From positions 7,830,858-7,894,857 of the forward strand of contig NC_087075.1 of the NCBI RefSeq assembly GCF_026151205.1: 64,000 bases of DNA. The letters run 5' to 3'. Under the pieces are notes generated by a model. That model made no database searches. It was given only the letters and a program-made list of their open reading frames with translations, and was not told the origin of the DNA. Source of the stretch: Bolinopsis microptera (Eukaryota; Ctenophora; Tentaculata; Lobata; Bolinopsidae). Position numbers and translations under genes: made by a program. This document shows positions 9,348-19,740 of this stretch, piece by piece; positions within the stretch are counted from its first letter, which is position 1, and each line of letters starts with the position of its first letter.

Positions 9348-10746
9348 GTAAGTGCTGAGTGTGTAGTAAGTGAGATATCTTGTGGAATATGTGTAATGTA
9401 AGTGACGTATGTGAGATAATATCTTACATATTTCACATATTATGTGGGATCATATGTAAGTGAGGTGCTTTTTAATTTTGTAAAATTTAGCGAGTTCATT
9501 TATAAATTGTTTTTGGGTTTGGACGCGCAGTTTGTAGTACTCGTGATAATTAATTTACATCACTGAATAATGCGAACTGTAGACTATAAGTTAAATTTAA
9601 TAACATATCCCAGGGTTTATTTAATTAATAATCTGGTTCAATGTAAATATGACGTACTATGTTGTAACTCAATAAACAGACTGGACTCTACTAGAAGTAA
9701 TCAATAATCAACATAAAATCATACATTATCATAAATCTGACGCTTTAAATGTAAATATCTAGTTATCATGACAAATAAAGGGTTAATAGGGTATCACTGT
9801 ACCAAATTATATAAATCTTAAGGGTTTTAAATAACTTACACGTTTGCAATGGGCTCAAGTATGATTGCTTTTGGGTGAATAATTTTGCTTCCAACTAATA
9901 GGCAGACGGATAAAAATAAAATGTTACATATTTACATGCTGAAAATTACAGAGATATCAGTAAATACGTGGCATGTGTAAAATTACCTATTCAACTTATT
10001 TGCTATACGCATATTTAAGAAGCAAAACGATGGGCAAACTATGTCAGTTTACAAAGTGAAACGTTGATTTTTATGCTATGATTGGTTCCTTTTCTGCTTG
10101 TACCGTGTGCGGACAATATTACAATTTAAACAGTTTATACAGTTTATTATACAGTTTATTATACAGTTTATTATAAAGACTATGGAAGTTGAATGCATCC
10201 TCAAATCTAAATCTTCCCAAGCAGTAACGTTTATATTATAATAAATCAATATTACATAATATATTTAAAATTTTATATATTGAATTAAATATACATAATA
10301 TCCATGCTTTTCTTGCGAAGCTATTATATTTTGGAACTTTGCTAAGAAGTGCTGTTGAACGTTTTGTTCTTCAGTGAGGAACTTCTATCTCTTTAGTCTT
10401 TAGGGCGGGGTGGTAAAGGTATGTAGCAGGTATGTAGCAGTAAAATTCTATAGCTATTATTTACAGAGTTGTGAACTCTACCCTAGCTGAAAGGTTTCAG
10501 TTAATCAAGTCACTTAGATCTGTCAAAAATAGGAATGGTTAAATCTAGATCTGCCCACTTTCTATTATGTGAACAGATGAAGAATGAAGATGCAGTAAAA
10601 TGTGTGGGAGTTATTTGATAAGTGTGCTTTACAATTAGTCAAGATAACAAAGTAAAACGACCAGCTAATTTAAATGAAACAGTATTAAACTATTGTACAA
10701 GGAATGTGGTCGTGTGTTGCCTTCCCATCACTCTGACTACACGTAG
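9348..10746. other. No gene seen
   Basis: AT-rich sequence without convincing exons. A short run of about 12-bp repeats (CAGTTTATTATA, four copies) lies at about 10131-10175. Confidence 0.5.
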
Positions 10747-11602
10747 TTAACCAACAGAGCAAGTTCCTCTGCAGCTGTTATTCTTTACTTTCTCACAGTC
10801 GGAGTCTATCATGCAGGCAGAGTCTGCCCCACTTGACCAACACCATTCAATGTGCGGATAACTGAAATTAGTAGTAATTAGTAATAAGTTATAGTACTTA
10901 GCAATAAGTTGTAATAAAATTGTTGGAAGCATGGTATCGATAATATAATGTCATAATTGGAAGATATAATATTAAAATACGTTAAAATAACGTTAAAAAC
11001 CCACCCTGTATGGCATGTGCCGGGGGGACCATCCCAAATCATCTCGCTCAAACCATTACACTGACTCCAACAATACCCCTTGTGGCAACCATAGTAACAG
11101 AGGTTATCTTTGTTACACGTGTAGTCGTCCACAAATTGGAGGTTGCAGGTTTCGTACTGCTGTGTTTCAGTTACTGCGGGGATAAATCTGTTTACCTTCT
11201 TTCTGACCCTGACCCTGACCCTGACCCTGACCCTGACCCTGACCCTGACCCTGACCCTGACCCTGACCCTGACCCTGACCCTGACCCTGACCCTGACCCT
11301 GACCCTGACCCTGACCCTGACCCGGACCGCCTGACCCTGACCCGGACCCCCTGACCCCCTGACCCTGACCCCCTAACCCTTACACCCTGACCCCCTGACC
11401 CGGACCGCCTGACCCTGACCCTGACCCCCTGACCCCCTGACCCTGACACCCTGACCCCCCGGACCCCCTGACTCCCTCACAAGAATTAAGAATAGGATCA
11501 GTCTGAACAATTAATAGGAAACTTTAAATGCATCCAATAAGTATAAAATACGAATTTCTTACCTGCTAAAATAGCAATTGCAATTAGCATTATTCGAAGC
11601 AT
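10747..11602 (-). CDS. Small secreted 12-cysteine protein, copy A (three exons)
   Basis: Hand-built model: exon 1 11563..11602, exon 2 11005..11173, exon 3 10747..10861, all with GT-AG borders. Phases agree (1, then 2), giving 107 residues. Exon 1 is almost only a signal peptide (MLRIMLIAIAILA). Exons 2 and 3 encode a mature part of about 90 residues with 12 cysteines, including LCYYGCHKGYCWSQC, a WDGPPGTC segment and EWCW, ending RGTCSVG. The CYYGCxKGYCW/WCY pattern recalls small cysteine-rich secreted proteins seen across invertebrates, but I cannot name a family or function; host-defence, venom-type or signalling roles are all open. Copy B 2.2 kb upstream is paralogous exon for exon. Intron 1 is filled by a (TGACCC)n array. 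Confidence 0.75.
11203..11470 (+). repeat. (TGACCC)n array A in intron 1 of cysteine-rich gene A
   Basis: About 20 perfect hexamers from 11203 to about 11322, then a degenerate tail with CCCCTGA, CCTAACCC and CGGACC variants. On the transcribed (-) strand the repeat reads TCAGGG, a one-base variant of the metazoan telomere repeat TTAGGG. Confidence 0.95.
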
Positions 11603-11644
11603 CGCTAAAATTTGTCAATCTAGAAATGAAAACTGTTTGGAGCT

Positions 11645-11670
11645 ATGTCAGTTCAAAATCTTATTTAAAA
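11645..11670 (-). promoter_or_regulatory. Possible core promoter of cysteine-rich gene A
   Basis: About 55 bases upstream of the ATG the - strand reads TATTTTTAAATAAG, an AT box at a position plausible for a TATA element. Gene B has CTCTTAAATAG at the corresponding place. The roughly 250 bp upstream of both genes are recognisably homologous, so a promoter was duplicated with the gene. Confidence 0.4.
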
Positions 11671-12043
11671 ATAGGATGTCGACAGATGCAATGAAATTGT
11701 TGAGAGTTTTGCGAACAAAAGAAAAATGAGAATCTAGCTACAGTACAACACCACTTGATTTCATTTTCACTTCTAGTTCATTTGATTTAAACTTGATTAA
11801 ATTGATTTATTGGACAGGTTTAGATTTGAAAACTCTATTAGAATGCAGTTCAATGCAGTGGCCATGGATGCATTGCATTTTAGTTTATTAATATTGTCTC
11901 ATGTCTGAACGATAAGACAATAAACCAGAGTAAAACGAACTATTCATTTCAACAACAGCAAATACGCATTATAAATGGAATGTTGAATCTGATCTCATGA
12001 CGTCATATGACATATCATGACGTCACCACTCTGATATCACGTT

Positions 12044-13775
12044 TTAACCAACAGAGCAGGCGCCGCTACAACTGTTCTTATTCACTTTCAAACAGTCAGA
12101 GTCTACATTACAGGTTGTGTCTTCCCCGCTCGAATAGCACCACTCAATTGGGTTAAAACTGAAATTTGTAACAAATTAAATAGTAATTAGCAATTAGAAT
12201 TAATTTCTGAAATTAGAATAGGAAGTGAATAGAAATACCAGTTCGTTCTGAATATGTGACAACAAATTATATTATGTGGTGCGTATTTGACTATTTGATG
12301 TGTATTATGTAGTTTCTGAAGTGAGTACCTCTTACCTTAGCAGTCACTCAATAGTCGATTAAGTATCATGTGGGTGAGGGTGAGATTAATGTTGATGATA
12401 AAACCTATGAAAAATTTGATGAGTTTATAATAATACATTTAAACATGTGTAAAGAAGAAACATACTCAGTGTGGCACGTGCCAGGGGGACCATCCCACGT
12501 GATGGCCCCCACAGCATTACACTGACTCCAACAATGTCCCTTGTTGCACCCGTAGAAACACAGGTTCGACTTGTCACACGAGTATTTACGAAAGTACATC
12601 ATGTTACACGTGAGATACTGTATGTAGGTCTCAGCTCCTGTGGGGGGAGGGAGTTATATCTGGGGGGATATATCTGGGGGGTATATCTGTTAACGTGGGG
12701 GGGAGGGAGGGAGTTATATCTGGGGGGGGGAGTTATATCTGGGGGGGGGGGAGTTACATCTGGGGGGATATATCTGGGGGGTATATCTGTTAACGTGGGG
12801 GGAGGGAGGGAGTTATATCTGAAGGGGGGGAGTTATATCTGTTAACGTGGGGGGAGGGAGGGAGTTATATCTGAAGGGGGGGGGGGGGGGGAGTTATATC
12901 TGTTAACGTGGGGGGATCTTATCTCGTGCTTCTGACCCTGACCCTGACCCTGACCCTGACCCTGACCCTGACCCTGACCCTGACCCTGACCCTGACCCTG
13001 ACCCTGACCCTGACCCTGACCCTGACCCTGACCCTGACCCTGACCCTGACCCTGACCCTGACTCATGACCAGGGCACGTGGTACAAGCGCAAGACAAACC
13101 ACGGGGTGTCAGGTTTTTGGCCACAAGTGACGAAAATCGTACAAAGAGTCGGCTCCTTGTACGGTCTTCCTACCCCCAATGTAAACCCCCGTACTTTGAG
13201 CCCCAAGATCGTACTTTGAGCCCCCACGTGACAAGAGAAAACGTGGTAATATCACGTGAAAAGTCATATGACTCGATCGTACTTTGAGCCTCTAGCATCG
13301 TACTTTGAGCCGGCTCGTTGTACGATTTCCAAACGGCCGATACCAGCTATTCCATGTGTTTATACCACGTGCCTTAAATTCTCTGTTCACAAGTGACGAA
13401 AATCGTACAAGGAGCCGGCTCCTTGTACGGGGGTTTGTCCCTGACCCTGACCCTGACCCTGACCCTGACCCTGACCCTGACCCTGACCCTGACCCTGACC
13501 CTGACCCTGACCCTGACCCTGACCCTGACCCTGACCCTGACCCTGACCCTGACCCTGACCCTGACCCTGACCCTGACGCTGATCCTGACCCTGACCCTGA
13601 CCTCGACCATACTAAAGCTCGAGGCTCTGTGGGGTTGATGAATTTTTGTTTGAAAATTAATAATAAGATTAATCCAAAATATTAAGGGAAAAAACTTTTA
13701 ATGCATCCAACAAAATAAATGAGACTTTTTCTTACCTGCTAAGATAGCAATTGTGATAAGGATTATTCGAAGCAT
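12044..13775 (-). CDS. Small secreted 12-cysteine protein, copy B (three exons)
   Basis: Exon 1 13736..13775, exon 2 12466..12637, exon 3 12044..12158, phases 1 and 2 as in copy A, giving 108 residues. The signal peptide is MLRIILITIAILA. The 12 cysteines keep the order and nearly the spacing of copy A (LCFYGCNKGHCWSQC, WDGPPGTCHT, EWCY, SGACSVG). Differences between copies fall mostly between cysteines, with one extra codon in exon 2, which fits diversification of a secreted family. Intron 1 is longer than in copy A and holds two (TGACCC)n arrays, a G-rich block and a cluster of palindromic repeats. No expression evidence can be read from the sequence. Confidence 0.75.
12638..12930 (+). repeat. 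G-rich minisatellite in intron 1 of copy B
   Basis: Irregular units built from runs of 5-14 G, GAGTTATATCTG and GTTAACGTGGGGG. Many closely spaced G tracts on the + strand give strong G-quadruplex potential. Confidence 0.85.
12932..13062 (+). repeat. (TGACCC)n array B
   Basis: About 22 uninterrupted hexamers in intron 1 of cysteine-rich gene B. Confidence 0.95.
13137..13429. repeat. Cluster of related palindromes with core AAGGAGCCGGCTCCTT
   Basis: A perfect 26-bp palindrome lies at 13404-13429 (half site CGTACAAGGAGCC). Related imperfect versions lie at about 13139-13164 and 13296-13322. Half-site-like CGTACTTTGAGC(C) sequences recur at about 13190, 13207, 13278 and 13298. The phrase GTGACGAAAATCGTACAA precedes two of the palindromes. 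Confidence 0.85.
13438..13606 (+). repeat. (TGACCC)n array C
   Basis: About 28 hexamers with a few point variants at the right end (GACGCTGATCCTG), in intron 1 of copy B close to exon 1. Confidence 0.95.
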
Positions 13776-13814
13776 TGCTAAAATTTGTCAATCTAGAAAT
13801 AAAAACTGTTTGGA

Positions 13815-13840
13815 GCGGACTCTATTTAAGAGTTTGATTG
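13815..13840 (-). promoter_or_regulatory. Possible core promoter of cysteine-rich gene B
   Basis: The - strand reads CTCTTAAATAGAG about 50 bases upstream of the start codon, at the position corresponding to the AT box of copy A. Confidence 0.35.
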
Positions 13841-14279
13841 AGAATTGTTTGTCGGCAGATGCAATGAAATTTGTGAGAATTCGATGAACAAAAGAGGTGA
13901 GAGAATCTGAAAATAGTTTAGCATCTCTTAATTTTGTTTCCACTTGTAGTTTTTCCATTTAAGCTCGATTTAGTTTAAATTGTATTGATTGGGAAGCTTT
14001 AGATTTGATAATGAGATTAAGACACAATGGCCATAGGTTCTACAATAAAACTTCAAAACGTGATTGATATGTCACGGGTCTGGGACTCTAAGAGCGGCAA
14101 GAAAACTTTGTTTTCAATCAATATTATTTAACACTCGACCTCTGCCGACGGACAACTAAGGACCTGTCAATTTTACCTAGTTAACTGATTAACATGCTAG
14201 CTTGGGAAATCCAATCAGCTCCGACAACTAAGAAACAATCATTACATATCCCCGACAACTAAGAACCTCTGGAGATACT

Positions 14280-14546
14280 TTAAACTTTTAAACATTCCAT
14301 GTGCCGTGCAGATCCGGACGCCGTGGCTCTACTGCGTTGTACCACCCGAGCGAGGGATTCCATGTTCGGTAGCGTCTGATTAGCTTCTGAGGTTGAGTAG
14401 CTGTGTATTATGAAGTGTATTAAGAAGTGTTCAAGGTCCCGGCATGTGCTCACATAACGGCCGTGAGCCGGGTCCGGAAGGGGCTGGTTCTCGTATCCAA
14501 GGACATGAGCGCGAGCTGTGCATGCAATGGGAGTGATACGAGGCAT
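14280..14546 (-). pseudogene. Possible MULE-like transposon coding remnant
   Basis: An open frame of 88 codons ends with LPNMESLARVVQRSR, which resembles the segment after the FLYWCH finger in Mutator-like element proteins (LPxxxxLxRxxxRxR), preceded by ACTARAHV and PLPDPAHG that could be the end of the finger and the usual HxHxPDP-type stretch. The match is by eye and weak. The frame opposes the FLYWCH-like remnant at 14649, so the two are not one intact gene. Confidence 0.3.
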
Positions 14547-14648
14547 ACAATCACAATTACGAAAGTTGATCAGCTGTTAATATACAACCGCACTCCTGGT
14601 ATATATATTGAAACATGAAGAGTATCGTTTTCAGTTCAACATGCCTGA

Positions 14649-14861
14649 TTGCCTGCTTTCTCCAAATTCATCGAAGGACATAGAGGATCTCAACAGCTGG
14701 TGGACATGGACGGATACATCTACTCCAGAAAGAAGCCTAAAGATACAGACCTCTACTCGGCTTGGCGATGCTGGAAGAACAACCCTCCTAACAAGTGTTC
14801 CTGTTATGCCTACCTCACCCTGTCAGATAACTCCTTAACTCCTTGGTTGTCCGGCTGTTAG
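14649..14861 (+). pseudogene. FLYWCH-type zinc-finger remnant
   Basis: The frame contains GSQQLVDMDGYIYSRKK, then a WRCW block and CSCYAYL. This resembles the FLYWCH finger layout (L-x-x-D-G-Y-x-Y, W-R-C, C-x-A-x-L) usual at the N-terminus of MULE transposases and some host proteins. No transposase domain follows; the frame ends after WLSGC. Inverted copies of CCGACAACTAAGAA flank the region (left at 14222 and 14254, right at about 14950), suggesting a small transposon. Confidence 0.4.
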
Positions 14862-14977
14862 GATTGTTAGAATATGGATCACATCACAAATGATTCGTCA
14901 TCGATTGGGCCATGTGATGTGATACCTGTGGGAGCCCGGAATGAGAGATTCTTAGTTGTCGGTCACCGCCTCTGCCT

Positions 14978-15856
14978 GATCTAGAGAATGTCACCATTTT
15001 ACCTTCACACAGACATCAAACGCGTAAGAAGATGACGATCAGACCTCGTTACAATCTTATTCAAATTTTAATAACTTACTCAAGCAAGTCAGTCCCTCAC
15101 CTTTATGTTATTAACGGGGTCTGGACTCGTCGGACGTTGAATGTCCCTGCTTGCAAGGCTCGTTATAACGATCTGCTCTTCCAATGCCCAACTTGATAAG
15201 TTGATAATTCGTCCCCTACAAATGAAAAGGGCCTCAGTCGACTTAAGCCCTTTTAAATTGCAACACGGCTACTCGATATTCTGGGGTACCATACCTACAT
15301 GGTCCCAAAATAGTCATCTGTTGAAATTTGATTTTATTTTAATCGGCTTATGTCCACTACTGAATATAGTACTATAGTACTGTAGACTCTTTGGATATTA
15401 TTAAATTTAAAAGGCCTGGATAGCTTTAAAATTAATCAAAAGGGCCTATCTTGACAGAAGCCCTTTTCGATTCCTGCTGGATAGCTTTAAATAGAGATTA
15501 AAGCCTATGTTCTAAACTATTTTTAAAAAGGGCCTAAGTCTAAATTGAATCAGAGTTTTAAAATAGCCAAAGTTAGTATGGGAATTTCTTTTGCTGTAAG
15601 TCACCTCTGACCTCAGCTAGGTCCATACCCTATATAATAGATTTGCATAAAAACATGCCTGAGTACAATCTATTCTCACTCAAGGTCTTGAATAGAGTCG
15701 GCTTCAAACAGTTTTCATTTCCAGGAGAAATCAATTATTTCACTAGACACTTTTTCTATGTAGGTGACGACTTATGAATTTCTATGCGCAATTGCTTTCT
15801 ACTTCACTATGGCCATCTGAAGGGATCATTATGACGATCTACTCTGCCGTAGGTAC
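14978..15856 (+). repeat. Interspersed repeat R, copy 1
   Basis: Nearly identical in inverted orientation to 61601-64000 (allowing for a LINE inside that copy). Similarity starts at about 14978 (TGATCTAGAGAATGTCACC) and ends at GCCGTAGGTA near 15856, where the flanks diverge. It holds a 78-codon frame (15141-15377) present in both copies with one amino-acid difference, and several hairpins built on AAAAGGGC. I do not recognise its class. Copy 1 lacks the LINE, so it records the empty site. Confidence 0.8.
15225..15254. repeat. Near-palindromic hairpin AAAAGGGC...GCCCTTTT
   Basis: Arms AAAAGGGC and GCCCTTTT flank a centre with GTCGAC. Related hairpins with the same arms recur at about 15437-15466 and in copy 2 near 63520 and 63724-63753. 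Confidence 0.8.
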
Positions 15857-15974
15857 ATGTTTAGCTAATTTATTACGATCTGATCAAGGGCATTTCAATG
15901 ATGGGCACTGCTGTATAATACTATCATTCCGATTTCTCCACATCCTAGCCTCCAACTTCTACAATAACAGGTGA

Positions 15975-16675
15975 CTGATCAGTCTACTTTCACGATCATC
16001 CGGAAGAGAACCGCAACCAGTAAGAACCTACTCCACTTTGGGTTGTGATACTCAAAAGACGGCAAAACAAGATGGTTTTTATTCATAAATTCTAATTTGG
16101 TATTCTTGTAACTCTTGTAAATCGTGTAAGTTTTTTTGGTTGGATGCAATGCATGTGCCTTACGCTATTGGTCGTGACTGTGTTGCTGCCCGAAAGCTGT
16201 CCTGCTGACTGATCTCAACTACTTTCTCTGCCTCATTGATAGGACATGCGTTCAGGTTTACTTTGTTCTGGTTCGATTTTGATTGTTTTTATGCCAATTA
16301 ATTTCAAAGTCTAGGATCTAAATTCTATGTTAAAGAGTCCACCAAACCTCTATTCACCAAAACTCGAACTACTTGCTATAGAAGAACATATACAGATACG
16401 TTGTTTATGGATATTGTTAAAGATCATTAAATCACGAGTTACAAGGCAATTTCGTTATACTACCTATTCGGCTTATCAATAGGAAAGATAATCTGTTAAT
16501 CACTTCCCTTTCCAACTAAATACATTTATTTACCTGATCGCACTTCTGCTGCGAGTCGGGGAACAAATTTCGTATAGTTGGGCGATGATTTCACCTTCCT
16601 CTTTGCAGCCTCTGTCAAGATTAGCTTAACAGTCAATTTAAGAGTCAAAACAGTATGGACTGATTTGTGTGGACA
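15975..16675. other. No gene seen
   Basis: No supported coding exon, RNA gene or repeat boundary was found here. Confidence 0.4.
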
Positions 16676-16858
16676 AAAATAAATTTCACTGAATTATGAG
16701 TTAAAGTGATTGTGCCTGTTATTCCCACTTACTGACTGATAATCTTATCTGGATACCATGCCCGTATGAGGTTTGACAAAAATTTCACTGAATTATGAGT
16801 TTAAAGTGATTTGTGCCTGTTATTCCCACCTTTCTGACTGATAATCTTATCTATGGAT
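16676..16858 (+). repeat. Two-copy direct repeat of about 80-100 bp
   Basis: AATTTCACTGAATTATGAGT ... CTGACTGATAATCTTATCT occurs at about 16682-16752 and again at 16780-16852, with small insertions in the second copy. Confidence 0.85.
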
Positions 16859-16859
16859 A

Positions 16860-18598
16860 GATAAGTTGAATCCTCCACAGTCAGTAGAACGCGATCGCCG
16901 AATGATTAAACAATATGGGAAGGCGCACAGCATTACATATTGCGCGCTGATACTTCAATTACTGTGCGCGTTTCGTCCGGGAACTGGGTGGTGGGGAAGT
17001 TCCCGCTCTAATATTTCTGGACGACAGTCAAACAGTGATCACTCATTTATGAGAACTGATCCGGACACTTTCCCGGTCGAACCGTACCAAAATCAAATAA
17101 TTTAGAACCACGCGTATAGCCACGGTCCTGGCGGTGCTGAGCCGATGTAAAACTCTTCTGTCTCTTGTTAATATTTTAGTAGTAATGTGCATTAATAAGT
17201 GTGTAGTGGTTAACATATATTTATCTAGGAACGACACGATATTTATAATGCAGGAATTAAAAGCTGCTTTCGATATGACTGGTGGTGGCTCTCTCCGGTG
17301 GGACATGATCTAGGGGGTACCCGGGGTCGAGGTTAACGAACAGTGTTCGTGTCCTTCACAACCCCCTGATACCTGTGTTTGTGTCGGGGGAGCCTAATTC
17401 ATTGGTTAGAATCGCAGAGTTAGCGGAGCTTCATGATATTCTCGCGACGTATGCTGCATGACGGTGCAAAGACTTGCGCCGTTTGTTTCAGCATCCAGTT
17501 GCGAGTTGCTTGCCCATCGAAACCATGATTACGTGATTGTGGATTGATATTACTGATATCCATCATTTCAGTATTAAATTATCCATTATTTATTTATTGA
17601 CATCCTTCAGTCTCCCAAACAAGGTGGGAAGGTTAAATTAACTTTTGGGCCTTGTTTTGGCGACTGCTTAATCGATGGGCAAGTAGGATTTGTTTTTTTA
17701 GCAGTGTTTGAACATTGAAACGATTTTAAAATGTTTATTTGTATCTTATATAAACGTACACTATGAATGGAACATATGAGTATTGCTGAAAAGCACAGTG
17801 TAAGCCTACACGGACCGCCTCACGTCGAGAGAGTAGCACAAGCACTCACTGTACTTACATGCCGTGGCAGTAGCCAGCGGCTATCGCATTACACCGCTAT
17901 GGTGACGTATCATAATTATTACCTTAATGCATCTAGATTTAGTTAACTTGCTAGATGTGATTTAAGTGCAATTGTAATTGCAAAATGTTTCTAACCCTCC
18001 CCCAACCACCACACCCCGCTCGATTATTACTAACATTTATCTGTGTTTAATACAGAGAGAGATCATGATGTCTTCAACTAGGCTGCCAGACACCTTTCAC
18101 GTTTGGAGTTGATAAGTCAAGGAATAAGTCATAGATATACAAAGACACTCGGCTAACAGGATATATCTTATATATTAATACTCTGAAATATAAAGGAGTG
18201 AACTCCATTATAATATAGATACAAACATATTAAAATACAATAGGGAGAATATAAAGTTCAACAGAGCTCGTACAGAGTTATGAAGCAGGTGAATTCAAAT
18301 TTTTTCCATTATCGCAGAATCCCTGTTTTTCGATTGGTGGCTGGACCTGAAGTCGGTGAAAATAGGTAAAACGGTGGAATCAGATTAAAATAGGAGACCT
18401 TCCGGAATAACAAGTATATTGACCAATGAGAGTTTATAAAACCACTGACCACTAACTACGACTATAAATAGAATCTGGTCAGAATAATGTAGTTCATCGA
18501 TCATATTTTTCAGTGATGAATTAGATTTCAGCTGAATGTTTCATGTAGAGCTGACGATTTTTGGTTGGAATTCTGTTCTGCAATTATTCATTTTTTAT
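16860..18598. other. No supported gene
   Basis: Mixed sequence, less AT-rich at 16880-17530. Short open frames on both strands look like chance. A tRNA-like stretch near 17393 lacks a B box (see rejected). Confidence 0.4.
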
Positions 18599-18688
18599 TC
18601 ATGCAAGAAATCTTGATGACATCTCGGGAGCTAACATCTTACGCCTCTTGCGGCTACTACTGTCCTGGGCACTTCCAGTGGCTGGAAC
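18599..18688 (-). CDS. 3'-terminal exon of an unidentified gene, with nuclear localisation-like motif
   Basis: A good acceptor (CTTTTTCCTAG) precedes 90 nt that encode 29 residues then TGA. AATAAA overlaps the stop (TGAATAAA), giving a compact polyadenylation signal. The phase-0 peptide is Ser-rich and contains SSSRKRRKM, a basic cluster suitable for nuclear import. The rest of the gene is not identified: it could belong to the coiled-coil gene at 23.9-26.8 kb (same strand, but with the zinc-finger array lying between) or to another gene. A phase-2 reading is also open but ends earlier and looks less natural. Confidence 0.45.
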   Translation of the reverse strand, partial: VPATGSAQDSSSRKRRKMLAPEMSSRFLA

Positions 18689-19098
18689 CTAGGAAAAAGA
18701 TAATCAGACATACTTAGGAATTCAATTTTAAAATGTGCTTTTAAAATTAATTATAAGCTATATATAATGGTATAATTATAACCTATTTATTGCTGCTCAA
18801 AATCTGTAACAACCCAAAAGTTAAAGTTGTTAGTTTTATACTACGCTCATTCTAAAACAAATAATTCAAGAGTATCGAACTGCCACACAGCTTTAGTGTT
18901 CAATATAGTTACTCTGCCAAATCTAAGCTACTTATGAATCGAATCAAAATAAACTTAGCGATCACATGTACATAATCAAATACACAGTGACACCATGAGT
19001 TAAAAGCTTAATAATAACAATACAGCAAAAATAAGTACAATAACAAACAGCACAGCGCATACTGATTAAAAGGGCTTCAGTAGTTAAAGTTAGCGCAT
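18689..19098. other. No gene seen
   Basis: AT-rich sequence without a supported exon. Confidence 0.4.
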
Positions 19099-19383
19099 TT
19101 AATTAATCAAACAGAGAGTAATATGACTAAAGTTTAGCCGGAATCTCCTGACATCCTCCATCTTTGCAACTTCACCTACTTGGTTGAGGTGTTCTGAACC
19201 AGCTTCAAACTGACTACATAGCACGGCTTCAGCTTTCATAAGTTTGTTATTTTCGTCGTTTTCCTCACATTTACAAGTGCATGATGATGATGACCAGGTT
19301 GAAGTAGGGTTAACTTGTTGAGCGTCTTTCATCTCCTCTTTGATATCTACCCCCTCAAACATTTCTGTTTTTTCAAGTGACAT
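19099..19383 (-). pseudogene. Truncated copy of the zinc-finger gene family 1 (N-terminal part only)
   Basis: About the first 78 residues match the two copies to the right almost exactly (starts [18 protein letters not shown]). Similarity stops at the sequence coding EDVR and the frame then runs into unrelated sequence and a stop. No zinc fingers are present. An acceptor (TTTCTATCAG) precedes the ATG by two bases, as in the other copies, so the first coding exon was retained. It is best read as the broken left end of the tandem duplication. Confidence 0.8.
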
Positions 19384-19740
19384 TCCTGATAGAAATTTTT
19401 GTATTAATTTATTTAATGTTCTTTACGTCTTTAGCGAGTAAAATTAAAAATAACAGGATTATGTATTATAATTTGTAACTACTCAATCATAAAATTATTA
19501 AATAAAATATATAATCGAGCCACAAATTGTATTTTATTTAGCAATTAACCAAAATTAATAGAGTACACTCTAAAGTTTGCAGTATCGTTCAAATATTTTG
19601 TTGGATAACTGACAAGATTTTGAAAGTTATCAAAATTCTGTCCCGAGTAAATCTATCGAACATGCTATAATATAATATAATGTTTTAATGTATTAACTAG
19701 CGAAGTTCTCCTTCCTGAATCTCTTGGATTAAACTACAGT

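Noticed and set aside
11192-13685. Long open frames of alternating Leu-Thr, Asp-Pro, Gly-Ser, Gly-Gln or Val-Arg on both strands
   Set aside because: They are translations of the (TGACCC)n arrays in every frame and have no other coding support; the region is intron 1 of the cysteine-rich genes.
15141-15377. 78-codon frame conserved in both copies of repeat R
   Set aside because: The two copies are nearly identical at the DNA level throughout, so conservation of the frame carries no separate coding signal.
16866-17306. Open frames of about 80 codons on both strands in a less AT-rich stretch
   Set aside because: No recognisable motif, no splice sites that extend them, and overlapping opposite frames; probably compositional.
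17393-17530. tRNA-like A box (GGTTAGAATC) suggesting a tRNA or SINE
   Set aside because: No B box GGTTCRANNC follows at a suitable distance and no cloverleaf can be drawn.
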